The translations under genes and the position numbers were made by a program. 64,000 nt of DNA, from NCBI GenBank assembly GCA_022457065.1, contig JAJGBQ010000005.1:1426001-1490000 (forward strand), given 5' to 3'. The notes under the pieces were generated by a model that saw only the letters and a program-made list of their open reading frames with translations, ran no database searches and had not been told where the DNA came from. Source of the stretch: Curvularia sp. ZM96. Lineage: Eukaryota; Ascomycota; Dothideomycetes; Pleosporales; Pleosporaceae. The stretch's first letter is position 1; every line of letters begins with the position of its first letter. Below, one piece after another: positions 42,141-53,494 of the stretch.

Positions 42141-43084
42141 CTGGTGTACATAGCACGAAGCTAGGGTATGTTGCCTGTGAGCAGGAAGTAGGAGACTGAG
42201 GCGACTTCAGCGGTAAATGCATCTTGTGCTTGGCAGTGGCTCAGCCTTGTTGGCAGCAGGCTGACTTCTATCAACCTGCTTTGATCGTATAACCCCAGCT
42301 CCGTTTTCTGAGGAGGCGTCCTTCAGTGGCTGTTGTTGTTGCTATTCATTGGCTTAAAAAGCAAAGGCGCCCAGCGGCTCCAGCCACTGAGGTAGCCGAG
42401 CCCGACAGATGTCTGCCTCATCAGGTGTGAGTAGCCTATCACAAATACCAGGCAATGCACACGTCAGCAAAGGTATCAAATAGTGCGTTGATGGGTGAGG
42501 ATAGTCCATAATCCTACGGATACAGCCTTGAGGAAGAGAAGTGTATACTTGCGTCATCCGCATGGAGATTCCTACCTGGCAAGCTAGGAAGCACCATGGC
42601 AAAGTACGTAAACATCTTCTGTGACATGAACCGGGAAAGCCTAGGAAATCTGTAGCCTGGTACTCAGACCTGCGGAGGACAGAAAGAGATTTCCAGCATG
42701 TGCTGCAGCGAGACTACGTCAATCTCCAAACATACTGCTTCTGCGAGAGCCATAGCGCTGTACTTCATAGAGTAAGGTACAGATGTGTATGTAACAGCTA
42801 ATAGATGACGTGAATCTAGAAATACGTTCAAAACAAAAAGCATCTACCTGCAAATATTCCTATAGCTAATATACAGAGTTACGGGTTTGATATAACGCGC
42901 CACGGATTGCAAATATCAGAGAATAATTCCATAGTATTTTAGTAACACCATTTCTAACATCTACCCTAGCTCTCCAACTCTAAACTTTGGGCGTCCTGGA
43001 TGGACCACTGCTATCAGAGCTCTGGACATCACGAAGGACTTACATCTGAGCTGCAGTCTCCATTTCTTCGCAAATCCGATACTT
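42141..43084. other. intergenic
   Basis: About 940 nt between two minus-strand genes: the NLR promoter and the MFS gene's 3' flank. AT-rich around 42780-42960. An 82-codon minus-strand frame at 42354-42602 lacks an early ATG and known motifs. Nothing further was seen. Confidence 0.4.
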
Positions 43085-44760
43085 CTACTCCGTCCTCTTG
43101 CGCACCCTAGGCAACGCGAACCAACAAGCCAACATGACACCATAAAGACCAAGACACACGGGATTCAGAACCCAAGTACCCGACGCTTGTGCAAGAATAC
43201 CCGTCGTAAAAGGAGCAACTGCACCACCAGAGCTGCCGGCGCCACCAATAAAACCAATCGCCGTCGTCTGGACATGTCGAGGCATAAGGCGGGAAAAGAT
43301 CGTCTGCGCACATGGATAAACCGGACCCAGGAGGAGACCGAGAAGACACACGGCGACCGCATTACCGATTAGATTTGGTGTAAGCCAGGCCAGGAGTTGC
43401 AGGCCGACCGTGCCGAGAGTGAGGATGACGACGAAATTCTTTTCGCCAATCTTGGGCGCTGCGTGTGTCAAGACGAAGCGTCCGATCGTGATACCGCCCT
43501 ACAATAATGATGATGAGTATGCCAGTTTTTTAAAAAGACTAGGGAAAACAAGCAACTTACCCAGAATCCAGCCGTCACGTAACCGACACGAGCCGGGTCA
43601 CCGTTTCGATAGTTGATCAAATACGAGATAAACCAGCCCGAGATGCTGACTTCAGCACCCTGGTACGCAAAGATGAAAATAGCACCAAAGATAGTAACTT
43701 TGTTTTTCAAAGCATGCTTGAGGTCCTTCAGCTTCGAGGTTGCTTCCTCGGTCGCCGTCTGCCTGGTATTGGTGGTTTCCAGGAGATGATCTTCGGTGTC
43801 TTCTCTAAATGACCAGAACGACCATGCAGCGAAAGCCATGCAGGCAATTCGCACACCAACGCAAATGAAATAGAAGCGTGACCAGAGGATGCCGCGAGAG
43901 GCGATAGCTGTTCCAATGATAGGTGCAATAATGCCACCTACACCGTAACTACCATGAGCGAGGCCAAGGATGACGCTTGGAGGATGCGTGTGTGCGCAGT
44001 AGACATTGTTCAGAGCGAGATTGATAGCTGCACCGAACCCCAGCATGAAGAAGCTGCTTTGTTAGTCTGTAGTCAGCAATGCGGGTCTAAGTACTTACGA
44101 TATTACTACAAGCGGATAAGGAGGTGTGCAGACGAGAATGATATAAGCAGCTAGCTGTATCAACTCCGCAATCACCAAGGTCTTTGCTCGGCCGAATTTA
44201 CCCAAGACAGTGTTCGTGAAGAAGGCGGCGATGATGAAACCAGCAGCTGTGCCAACGAAGACTAGGGACATGATTGTATATGAGATGTGGTAGTAGGACT
44301 CCATGTATGGAATTAGAGCACCAACAACTGTTTTCCATTAGCATCAGATTACATAAAATACTGCCGAGCAATGAATGGTGCTTTTGTCGTCGTTGTCCTA
44401 CTTACCTGCATCATTCATGCCGTTCGAAAAGTAAATCAAACAGCAGCACAAGATCCTCCATTTGGTCATGGGATCGCCGTTCCAAGTCCGCTCGCGAGCG
44501 AAACCATCATCATGGCTCGGTGTTGCTGGCCGGCTGTTTTCGAGCTCGGTGGGAGTCTTTGGAGTTTGGGTTCCATTTTGCGACGACGGCTTTGATGTCG
44601 ACGGTTGGCCGTCTTTATTCACCGAAAAGTATTCGAGCTCCACGTCCGGTAAAATACCGACATGGTGAGGTGCTTTCGCTGTGCTCTTCGGGTGAGTGGG
44701 CGCTGGATTGGTAATTTGAGACGGGTGTATGTCGAAGAGGCTATGGAATGTTCTCGACAT
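43085..44760 (-). CDS. major facilitator superfamily transporter (fucose-permease/BSC6-like)
   Basis: Four exons in transcript order are 44760-44406, 44327-44099, 44053-43561 and 43498-43085, giving 496 residues. After a polar N-terminal tail of about 100 residues come roughly 12 hydrophobic spans. The first is CCCLIYFSNGMNDAVVGALIPYMESYY; this charged-turn layout and SLVFVGTAAGFIIAAF resemble the fucose permease/BSC6 group. Later features are AHGSYGVGGIIAPIIGTAI, GWFISYLINYRNGDPARVGYVTAGFW, GGITIGRFVL and LGPVYPCAQTIFSRLMP. The substrate cannot be told from sequence. Introns are 78, 45 and 62 nt with canonical ends. No biosynthetic gene cluster surrounds it. Confidence 0.82.
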
Positions 44761-45547
44761 CTTGACAATGCCTTTGGGTATTGAAGTCGCTCAATGGTGC
44801 TTGATGCGCCAGGCAGAGAGGTTAAAAAGACTCTGGCCAATCACAGCACCGGCCGGTCTCCGGTGAAAAGTTGGAGGTGAGATAGGGGGAGAGATAAGAT
44901 TTTCAAACGTCCCTCGAGGCCTAATTGTACTCCAACGCCAACGGAGTCATAGTACGGCAGTCTTGCGGAGTACCAAATGTGGGGAGGTCGAAAACGCTTA
45001 ATGCGGTAGTGCACGAAGTGTTCCAACACAGCCAACGGTTGGAGGATTCAGCCACGGGTGTCATTGCTGATAAATTGTACGCCCATTGACCTGCTCGATA
45101 GCCACCGGGCCGGCAAAGAGACCTATCAAATGGCACGGAACAATCGTTTCGTCGTTGTGCTGCAGCGTAAACGTTGACCACATCTGTCATAGGCATGCTG
45201 AACGGTCTGCAAAACAGGCAAATGCAATTCGCTGCTGTGTAGACATTGAAGATCCCTTTCCGATTGAGCAGCTTATCCGCTGCTTGAGGGAAGAAGTTTC
45301 AGGTCTGGACCAAGAACAAAGCAAAAGGCTGCCTTCCCCAAACGGTAACGAAAATGCGAGATTTCGGGCGTGCTTAGCGGACCGAATTACTGCGAGCGGC
45401 GGGGTCGGCAGCGGCCAGAATTGCCTATGACGCGAAATTTCGCGAAATCGGCCCCTCCACTGAGAACACCACAGGCAAACTTTCATGTGCAATCTCATTG
45501 CTTTTACCCCACACCACGTCTAACACGATCGAATCAGCTCCCAAAAG
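44761..45547. other. divergent promoter region, MFS gene and eIF1A-domain gene
   Basis: About 790 nt between divergent starts. No gene or repeat was recognised. Confidence 0.4.
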
Positions 45548-46016
45548 ATGCCGCCACCAAAGCGCAAGGTTCTCGCTACGATAGACAGCACCATTACACC
45601 GCCGGACGAGCTGGCTCCCAACCACTTTATTGCGCGTATCACAAAGGCCGAGGGAAAGAACCTCTACTCCGCCGAGCTTCCAGATGGCAAATCCGTTCTC
45701 GCAGAACTCGAGCCCAAGTTCCGGTCGACGGTATGGATAAAGCGGGGTAGCTATGTGGTCATTGACACGTCCGCCCTGGCAGACCGGGACAACAAGCTGG
45801 ACGGAGAGATTGTGAACATAGTCAGGGACGAGAAGGCCTGGAGGAAGATGAGCTACTGGTATGGATATGGGTATCATGGGTTGCTATGAGAATGTGATGC
45901 TGATATACTGTTACAGGCCGAAGGAATTCGCAAAGAAATCTTCATACGTTGAGGATAGCGATGAGGAGGAATCCCTTGTCGGCAAGATGCCGCCCACAGA
46001 CTCGGACGAGGAGTGA
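45548..46016 (+). CDS. eIF1A (S1-like) domain RNA-binding protein, EIF1AD-like
   Basis: Two exons (45548-45858, 45917-46016) give 136 residues. The chain begins MPPPKRKVLATIDSTITPPD. An OB-fold region follows, with QHFIARI-like HFIARITKAEGKNLYSAELPDGKSVLAELEPKFRSTVWIKRGSYVVID, the S1/eIF1A pattern. The C-terminal exon is acidic (SDEEESLVGK...DSDEE), as in the EIF1AD group, a nuclear relative of translation factor eIF1A whose role is poorly known. The length is too short and the tail too different for eIF1A itself. The 58-nt intron begins GTATGG. The stop lies only 20 nt from the convergent ALG3 stop. Confidence 0.82.
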
Positions 46017-46036
46017 AACTTTTGTCGCAGCCCGTA

Positions 46037-47546
46037 TCACTCCTTATGTGCGTGATCCTCCTCGATGATGCCTTTTGTGACACCCTCGTACTCCTTCCTC
46101 GTTCCCCACCACACGCCCACAACCGCAGTCGCCAAAACTCCTACCACCGTTGCCGAACTCGCCGGAGTGCTCGGATAGACATTCCACGCCCACTCTTGCG
46201 CGCCCCATAGCAGGTACACAACTACTGGATTGAATCCCGCTTTCCACAGCAAGAAAGGTGTGGTCCACGCAATGTACGCATAGAACTGGTAATGCAGGCT
46301 TCTTGCGCAAAGTAGGCCGATCGTCATCGCGGTTAGCATCGTGGTCATGATGAAGTCCGGAGTGATCTTTTTGGCCATGGTGTCCTGGTCTCTTGGTTCA
46401 ATGGCAGGGATGCAGAGTTTGAGGAACTCCCGGACATTGCGTTTAGATGGCTTGATCCAGCGGGTTCGTGCGAACCAGAGCAGAAGAACAACATGGAGCG
46501 CAAGCAGGCCGAGGGCGAAAGGCCGAGAAAGGAAAGTCTCTTCTGGAACGAAGCGCCAGTTCACGGTCCATTTGTAGAGAAAAGCCCGGCTGAGTTCAAA
46601 AGCGCGAGCAAAGTAGCTGGGTGCGCGTTTCCTGAAGGGATAGCCCCACAAAACCTATAGAAGAGTCAATATCACAATCCATTGTCCAAATCTTTAGTAC
46701 GACATGCACATGAGAAGTTAAAGTATACTCACCGTCATTTGCCCAATGATCATAGCTTGAGTCAAAGCCTCCCTTCCACCCAGCTTCATCACCATCAACA
46801 TACCCATTGCAGGCAACGGCAGAAGCAGACTCATCTTGACATTCAGGCCTGTGCTATACAGTGCGCTTCCCAAATGCCATTGGTTGCTTTGGTAGCAGTA
46901 GACAGCCAGCCAGAAGAACAGCGCAGCAAAGCAATCATTGAAGCATCGCAGCATGAAAATGCTATGCAGCCGCTTCGACAAGATCAAGAGCGGGAAAATG
47001 TATGGTGGAACCTATGGCAACATTAGCACTCATCTCCAGTACCAACTCTGACCAAGAATATTAAATAGCAGTTGTAAAAGCAAAAGACTTACTCTTGCTT
47101 TCCTGTAACATTGGAACACAACACCCAGCGTCAACAAGTACACGACGGCAAAGATATACTGCGCAAGCGGAATATTTCTCCCCTCATCCGTCCACTTGTA
47201 CAGTTGCGTGTAAATCCATACATGCGCGCCGGGATACACAAGGGGTCCTGTAGATCCTGAAATGAGCTTGTAGTCACGCTCGCCTTTGAGGTAAATGGCT
47301 ATTTGCTGCATATACGTCGACCAGTCTATCTCTGTGTCTAGTCGTCATTTGTTAGTTTGCTGAAAATAGAGCGCTTGGTTGGTGGAGCTGGATGTCAAGG
47401 CCACGTGGTAATGGGTAAGACGAACACGGTATTTTCTCAATTATCACGCCGCTCAGAGCGGCGTCCACGACGAGGAGAAGTGGTGACAGCCATCGTGTGT
47501 GGTTAGGATTGAAGGCCAGGTCTTTTGCGCGGGCAAAAAGCGACAT
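46037..47546 (-). CDS. alg3: ALG3, Dol-P-Man alpha-1,3-mannosyltransferase
   Basis: Four exons in transcript order are 47546-47426, 47337-47093, 47011-46733 and 46654-46037, giving 420 residues. Alg3 adds the first luminal mannose to Man5GlcNAc2-PP-dolichol in the endoplasmic reticulum, for N-glycosylation. Diagnostic stretches are KIPYTEIDWSTYMQQ (restored by the first splice), YKLISGSTGPLVYPGAHVWIYT, ILSKRLHSIFMLRCFNDC, LYSTGLNVKMSLLL and LHYQFYAYIAWTTPFLLWKAG. About ten hydrophobic helices are present. The first intron has an unusual GTTCGT donor, needed to give the family sequence; the others are GTAAGT and GTGAGT. The C-terminus HAHKE resembles a di-lysine ER-retrieval tail loosely. Confidence 0.92.
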
Positions 47547-48149
47547 TTTGCGTTGATACTTTTTTTTTAAAGATGTCGAGGCAGGGGTTCAGGGTTGGTG
47601 TTATAGGAGTCGCGTCGCGCGTGTCACGTGGATAGGAGGGCCTTTTGGGGTTTCAAGCGTGCATCTTTCGCCGCGAAGTTTGTTTCAAGTGTTAGTGTTG
47701 TCGTGCGACTCACGCGATGCTACCGTAGTGGGTTTCTCCTGATGCGCGTGTGGAGGATAGTGGTGCTTTGATGCTTGTGGTGGGTTGCGTTGCCCTTATG
47801 GATGCTTAGGAGAGCGGGATTGGTGCGAATGCAGACTACGAACTTTTTCTCGACTTGTGTCCGTCAAAAGGATCACAATCACACTTTTGCGAATAGAGCT
47901 GTCCTTTTTATCCAAGTGTACAGTTGTAGTGTTTTGAGAAGGGAGATTCATTTTCACCACATATTGGATTGGCAGTCGCACGTCGCCCATTAATTGCCCT
48001 ACATTCACACTGTCCCTAATCAATCTACATCACTGTCATTCTGCCATTACGTCTCACTTGTCACTTTCCATCCATTACGTTCCTCAAGTATCCCCATACA
48101 TGATCCCCCCTCAATCCCCCTCCTTGTCTGCCTTCCTTAACAATCTGCT
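47547..48149. other. intergenic
   Basis: About 600 nt between two minus-strand genes, including the ALG3 promoter with a CACGTG hexamer near 47626-47631. No gene was recognised. Confidence 0.4.
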
Positions 48150-48726
48150 TTAGTAAGGGAGATGCAGAAGCATCACATAGCGATCTGCGACACCATTGCA
48201 GACCATGTCGTTGGGGCCGTTGCCGCCAACACGGCAGTAATTAGGCAAGTCAGTTGTGCCCATAACTGCGTCGCTGTAGGGAAGGAGCAGTGTCAGCATA
48301 CGTCAAATAAGAAACATACCGCTCGTAGTTCGAAAACCAGGATTGAGGCTGTACTTACCCGCCCTCTCCATTCCTAATCCACAAGCCATTGTTTGCACCC
48401 TCCCAAGCAAACCACATGCCGCTGTTCTCTGAGCATCTGTACCACTTACGTTCCTGGACGCCAAAGAGCTCATTGGCTGAACAGGTCATGCCGAAAGTAG
48501 AGTCGCCGTTACCGGCATTGAGCTTGAAGCTGAACATGCCCCAGTAGCTATTCTCGGGCTTACGTCCGACGAAGTCGCTGACCTTCCAGACGTTGTCGCC
48601 GGTTTGGGTGACCTGGCGAGTGTTCAGGGCGGGGACAGCAGCTGGAGTAGCCTCACGAGCTTCGAAAGGTACCGCGTTGGTAAGGCCGGTGACGGCGAGG
48701 ATGGAGGCAATGATGGTGAACTTCAT
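48150..48726 (-). CDS. Alt a 1-like secreted protein
   Basis: Two exons in transcript order are 48726-48359 and 48273-48150, giving 163 residues. A signal peptide is clear (MKFTIIASILAVTGLTNA, cleavage near residue 19-20). The mature part has VWKVSDFVGRKPENSYW, FGMTCSANE, KWYRCSENS and, in exon 2, DLPNYCRVGGNGPNDMVCNGVAD. This is the pattern of the Alt a 1 family: four conserved cysteines and a beta-barrel that dimerises. The family occurs almost only in Dothideomycetes, is secreted or spore-wall associated, and includes a major allergen of Alternaria and plant-interacting members. The 85-nt intron splits a Gly codon. A TATA box lies about 100 nt upstream. Confidence 0.88.
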
Positions 48727-48823
48727 TTTGAAGAATGGAGTTTGTTTGCTGTGAAGCGAAAGTGTTGTGAAGATTGAGAGTGGAAGATGTTGCTGTGTAG
48801 AGAGTTGCAAGGTAGAATCCATC

Positions 48824-48832
48824 CCTTTTATA
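48824..48832 (-). promoter_or_regulatory. TATA box of the Alt a 1-like gene
   Basis: TATAAAAGG on the minus strand, about 100 nt upstream of the ATG at 48726. The sequence, spacing and orientation suit a core promoter of a highly expressed secreted protein. Confidence 0.6.
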
Positions 48833-49686
48833 CATCGATTTGGTTTAACAATTGGATTGATACATCATAATGCAGATGGTCATTGTAACCACGGCACTAA
48901 GACTATGATGGTCTTGCATAGGTGCTGTGGAGTTGTACTGAGAAAATTAGACGTCGAACAGATTTCTCCCTCGAGTCCGTGGTAGAGAGTAGAAAATGAA
49001 CAAGGTGTACCATGAAAGCTTTCTCGCAACTACGATCACTGCCGAAAGTGGTTTGAAGGCGGAGAAGTTGTGCTGAGGAGCAAAAGCAACGTGCTTCCGC
49101 GTTCATCGAGCAAAAGCAAGCCGAACCGGTCATCTACCGGTGATCACCGTAGTGCTAAGACGAGCTGGGGCATATAAATGTGTCCGATTGGCCGTTGGCC
49201 TTCCCGTAAGGTACCACGAAGAATACCGGTCATAGATCTCGGTGCTACCCGATGCACTTAGGTTACAGGATGCAGGTAGTCTACCCGAGTGCTTGGAGCC
49301 GCTATTGACATAACATTCATGGCTCTCCTAGTTTTCTGCATTAACTCGTAGAAAGTGAGCTAGATACCTGATTTCTCGGTGCTGTTTCATGTTCAGGTGT
49401 AGGTTGGAGATCGATCATATTACGCAATCGCCCGCGAATGTAAACCTTGGTTTCTGGCTCCTCTTCTGGCCGAACATCTTCGGTCTTCAAGCGTGTAGTC
49501 AAAGTATGCATGCATGCACGTTCATGGCTTTGTCATAAACTAACGCTGTATTTGCAGATGTATTGGGTATAGCTAATGAAGAACAAAGTTCCAAGATGAG
49601 CATCCTATGATTGGAGAAGAAAGGCTATCGTGAAATGACAGAATCGCTGAATATACAAGTAGCACAAACGAAGATGATCAACCCCA
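48833..49686. other. intergenic
   Basis: Upstream of the Alt a 1-like gene and downstream of ESA1, both on the minus strand. No gene or repeat was recognised. Confidence 0.4.
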
Positions 49687-51348
49687 TCACCAGTTCCAGG
49701 TTCGGCTGGCAGCTGAAAAGACAGGCGGCTTCCAGATCAAGCGATCCGGATCAATACTTCTCTTGCCCTTTAGCTTCTCCTTCGCTTTCTGTCGCTCCCG
49801 CTGGGCGATGACTGCATCTGTAAGTACGATGACGTGTTGGTTCTTGCTGTACCGCAGCATATTCAGGTTTTGCAGAGTGTGCAGCACATCGTTCGTAGTC
49901 ATCGCAGTGGCCGCGCCCAGGTCCTCAATATTCGCTTCGGTACGGCCTGGCTCCATGAGGATATCGACAAGGATTTCTTGCCAGTAGGCACGGTATCCGA
50001 GTAGACCCAGATCCGACAAAGGCTTTTCCGGAGATCCCAGCTTGCCCTCACGCTTGGACAGAAGGTACGAAAAGTCAATGAGCAATTTACCGAATCCCTT
50101 TCTTTGGTATTGCGGCAGCGTGAGAATACAGGCAACATTATAGCCTTCAGCCGATTCCTTCTCTTTAGAGAAATAGCCGACAAAGTGGCAACCATGTTCA
50201 TCGCGCGTGCACATGCAATAGAAGAGAAAAGGGTCGACATCATAGTAAAGCGTCTTGTGGTCCAGGAACAGTTTTGAGAGCAAGCAGAGGTTGCGACACC
50301 AAGTTCGCTGTCGCCGCCCGTCGATCTCAAAGAAAGACACGTAGTCGTCGCGGTATATCTCATTGCCTGGTGGATGGAGGAGGTGGCACTTTGTGCGGTG
50401 CCGCTCAAACTGGGTGACTTCACCAAAGTAGGACAGGCAGAACTCGCAGATGTAGACGACATCCGAATCTACAAAGTCGATGGGATATGGTGAGAAATAC
50501 CAAGGCTCGACCTCGTATTTGCCCATCTGAATCTTCTCCAGGTTTCGTACTCGTGAAATCTCCGTCTGATTCTGTGTCATGGATCCAGACGTGCGCAGCT
50601 TTTCTATCTCGTCTTCTCTCGAAAAGTCTTGAGGAGGCATGGCTTTTGCGGCTGCAGCAGCGTCTTGCACGTCGACGAGGTCCATTTCCTCATCTTCGGC
50701 CTTGGGAGTGCCATCGGTGACTTCACTGGTGACAAGGACTTCTTGGTTTTCCTTACCGCCTGCTTTGGATGGCCTCGGCGCTTTGCCTGGCAAGTTGCTA
50801 GACGTCGACTCTGGTGTGCCTGAGATTTCGCGATCAAGCTTGCTGCGCGAACGCTTGAGGTTCTTTTGGTCAGACTTTGAGGGTGCTTTTTCATTCTTGG
50901 TGGCGGTGCCCTTTTTCTTGTCTGCTTTCTCTGGAACAGGCCATTCGACTTCTCGGGACAGATCTATCCGCTCGGCCTCGATCCACTCATCTAGACGCTT
51001 GTTGAACTCTTCATAATGCACGTAGAACTTTGGCCGGCCTTGCCGTGTCTGTATGGACAGTATTTCAGCCTTGCGTTTCTCGCCATCCTGTGATGCGTTA
51101 GTTATTGGTGATGCTCTCCGGCTTCATGTTGCAGCCAAGATTCGCGTCGCGCAAGGCGTCGTTGCGCGCTATCTACATACCTTCTCGACCCACGCCTTCA
51201 CACCGACTCTGCACGCAATACATCAGTATCCATCTTGCAAGTTTGCGCATGGTGTAGGCACCTACCTCAGCTGTGCAAGGGTGGCAAAACCCGTTTCTAC
51301 CGGCGCGGGAGTACCTGACGGCTCGTGAGAATTTTCCCGAGGCGCCAT
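49687..51348 (-). CDS. esa1: histone acetyltransferase ESA1 (MYST family)
   Basis: Three exons in transcript order are 51348-51266, 51208-51181 and 51087-49687, giving 503 residues. Esa1 is the catalytic subunit of NuA4, acetylating histones H4 and H2A. An N-terminal chromo-barrel domain carries VKAWVEKDGEKRKAEILSI and YVHYEEFNKRLDEWI. A charged, Lys/Ser-rich linker follows (about 75-210). The MYST zinc finger is YICEFCLSYFGEVTQFERH with CHLLHPPG; the catalytic Cys lies in NVACILTLP, acetyl-CoA binding in QYQRKGFGKLLIDFSY, and the catalytic Glu in GSPEKPLSDLG. Exon 2 is only 28 nt, and joins RVGVKAWVEK to DGEKRK. It is divergent from REX4 across 276 nt. Confidence 0.94.
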
Positions 51349-51624
51349 GTTGATGCGCTATCTGTTTTTCGAATATGGTAAATTGCAGCCCGTGTTGGGA
51401 GAGTTGGTGTCGTGATGAAGTTGGCGATACCGCAGGTCTTTGTTGCGGTGTCAGTAATGGCCGTCTGGGTCGTCGGCGCTTGGGCTGCGCTTCCGCCGAC
51501 ATCTGGAAGGTGCTAGCGTGGGTCTGAACTTTTGCTGCGCAGAAAGAGTCGGCCGGCCAAGATTCTCGACATCCACTGCTGGGACATCGTACGCATACCG
51601 CAATGCCTTGCAGGTGACTTCGCA

Positions 51625-52710
51625 ATGGCTCCAATCGACTTAAATAGCCTCTCCAGCAATTGGAAGATCCTGCAGCAGCGAATAAAGCCCTCGGCATCAG
51701 TGGCATCGTCAAAGACCAAGAAGCCGGACGAGACACAGGGCTCACTCAAGCGCAAAAGATCTCAGCACGCGAACGGGAAACACGAAGATGGCTCTGCGAA
51801 GCCTGTGAACGGTTCAGAGAAGAGCACGCCGCGAAAACCTCTCCCCTCGAGAAAGCGACAAAAGATGGAGGAGCCTGCCTCTATTGGTGCTTCCGTCAAG
51901 CAACATGATACTAAGACGCTCTCCAAGAGCACTTCAATGCCCTCGCTCAAGAAGACACCTCTTCTTAGCGACACAAGAGATGCAGCCGCCGCTGTCTCAA
52001 TCCTCGAGCCCCATCCTGATTTCCCCGATGTCGAAAATGAAGGCGTCTCAGAGAAAGCATTACCCGGGAAATACGTCGCGCTGGACTGTGAAATGGTTGG
52101 TGTAGGACCAGAGCCCAATCGCGACTCTGCGCTTGCGCGAGTATCCCTGGTCAACTATCATGGTCATCAGATCTACGATTCCTACGTACAAGTACCGCGG
52201 CATATCGAGATTACAGACTACCGAACGGCCGTCTCTGGCATTGAGCCTAGGCACATGCGAAAAGACGTTGCTCGACCCTTTGAAGAAGTACGAAACGACC
52301 TCAAGATACTGCTCCAAGGGCGCATACTGGTTGGACACGCTGTAAAGAACGATCTCGACGTACTTATCCTGAAGCACGACAAGCGGTTCATCCGCGATAC
52401 ATCCAAATTTTCCAAGTTTAGAGATTTGGCATCAATACCAGGGCGCACACCAGGACTGAAGCTCCTGGCTGAGAAGTTGCTGGGTGTGGAAATCCAGGTT
52501 GGTGCGCATAGCTCTGTTGAAGATGCTAGGGCAACCATGGCGCTGTTCAGGCTGGAAAAGGATAATTTTGAGCAAGAGATACGGCAAAAGTATGGAAACG
52601 TCCGCCTGAGTGCTCCGGCAGATGAAATCGATGCCGGTGTTGATGAAGAGGTCAAGAAGAAGAGCAAGAGTAAGAGTAAGAACAAGAAGAAAAAGAAGAA
52701 GAAGTACTAG
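51625..52710 (+). CDS. rex4: RNA exonuclease 4 (REX4), DEDDh family
   Basis: A single exon of 361 residues. Rex4 is a nuclear 3'-5' exonuclease linked to pre-rRNA processing at the ITS1 region. All DEDDh motifs are present: YVALDCEMVGVG (Asp, Glu), HAVKNDLDVLIL (Asp), then HSSVEDARATMALF (His, Asp). The N-terminal 130 residues are basic and low-complexity; the C-terminus is a run of Lys/Ser ending in KKKKKKKY, likely a nuclear/nucleolar targeting tail. The first in-frame ATG is at 51625; the frame is open upstream only from non-ATG codons. The neighbouring gene ESA1 starts 276 nt away on the other strand. Confidence 0.92.
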   Translation: MAPIDLNSLSSNWKILQQRIKPSASVASSKTKKPDETQGSLKRKRSQHANGKHEDGSAKPVNGSEKSTPRKPLPSRKRQKMEEPASIGASVKQHDTKTLSKSTSMPSLKKTPLLSDTRDAAAAVSILEPHPDFPDVENEGVSEKALPGKYVALDCEMVGVGPEPNRDSALARVSLVNYHGHQIYDSYVQVPRHIEITDYRTAVSGIEPRHMRKDVARPFEEVRNDLKILLQGRILVGHAVKNDLDVLILKHDKRFIRDTSKFSKFRDLASIPGRTPGLKLLAEKLLGVEIQVGAHSSVEDARATMALFRLEKDNFEQEIRQKYGNVRLSAPADEIDAGVDEEVKKKSKSKSKNKKKKKKKY

Positions 52711-53494
52711 TCGATTCATTGACGCGTTGTCGTCTCTAGTCCTGTGTTCAATCATGTGCATCTACCTGGCGTTTTGCATGGTACGGATACCCTGAAAAGT
52801 TTACGTATGTTTAGTTATCACTGCTATCTTGTACTGTTCATAGTATAACATTATTATTTCATGCAAACGATTGCTTTCCTTTTTTACGAACGAGGGTTAG
52901 TCAACGTCGATGATTTCTGTGCAAAGCAGGAAATGTGTACCACAGTAACTTGGAGCAAATCTGGACATGGTCAGGTATCATCGGAGTACCATACCCGAAC
53001 CGGTCCCCTTTGCTGTACTTTTCAAGCGGGGCACCAGACACCTTTCTGATCGTGAGTTTTCTTGCACGACTTGACCATTCTATAATAGCCGATTTCCGTG
53101 GGCTCTATATGCATAGAGACTAGCTATGCGAGCTCCAGACAAGCTGCTTACGACAGCAAGTTTTGCACAGTCTACAAAAGGCAAATCACTCTATTTGGTC
53201 GTCACGGAGATAAGCGCAACAGCACCCCGCCGCTAGCCCTTGCCTTAACGCCATGCGACATTCGTCCCCGATGCCTGCCGGATTTACGGTGCTTGTTTGA
53301 GACGGGCATGGAATCAAATATGGTTCATGGGGTATGGGGCTTATACGTCATGTGGGTGCAAGATTCCACTCATATAAGAATGGGCTACTACTGCCCGCCG
53401 TGATGCAATAACCCAGATCAACACAATCCATACCTCAATTCCCTACTAACATCTGCCTCATTCACCTCATCCTATTACGCATTCGGACTTCAAA
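52711..53494. other. intergenic; promoter of the aldo-keto reductase gene
   Basis: About 780 nt between two plus-strand genes. No gene or repeat was recognised. Confidence 0.4.

Noticed and set aside
42354..42602. 82-codon minus-strand frame next to the NLR gene, checked as a possible effector partner
   Set aside because: No early ATG, no HeLo, lipase or amyloid-like motif, and no homology recognised.
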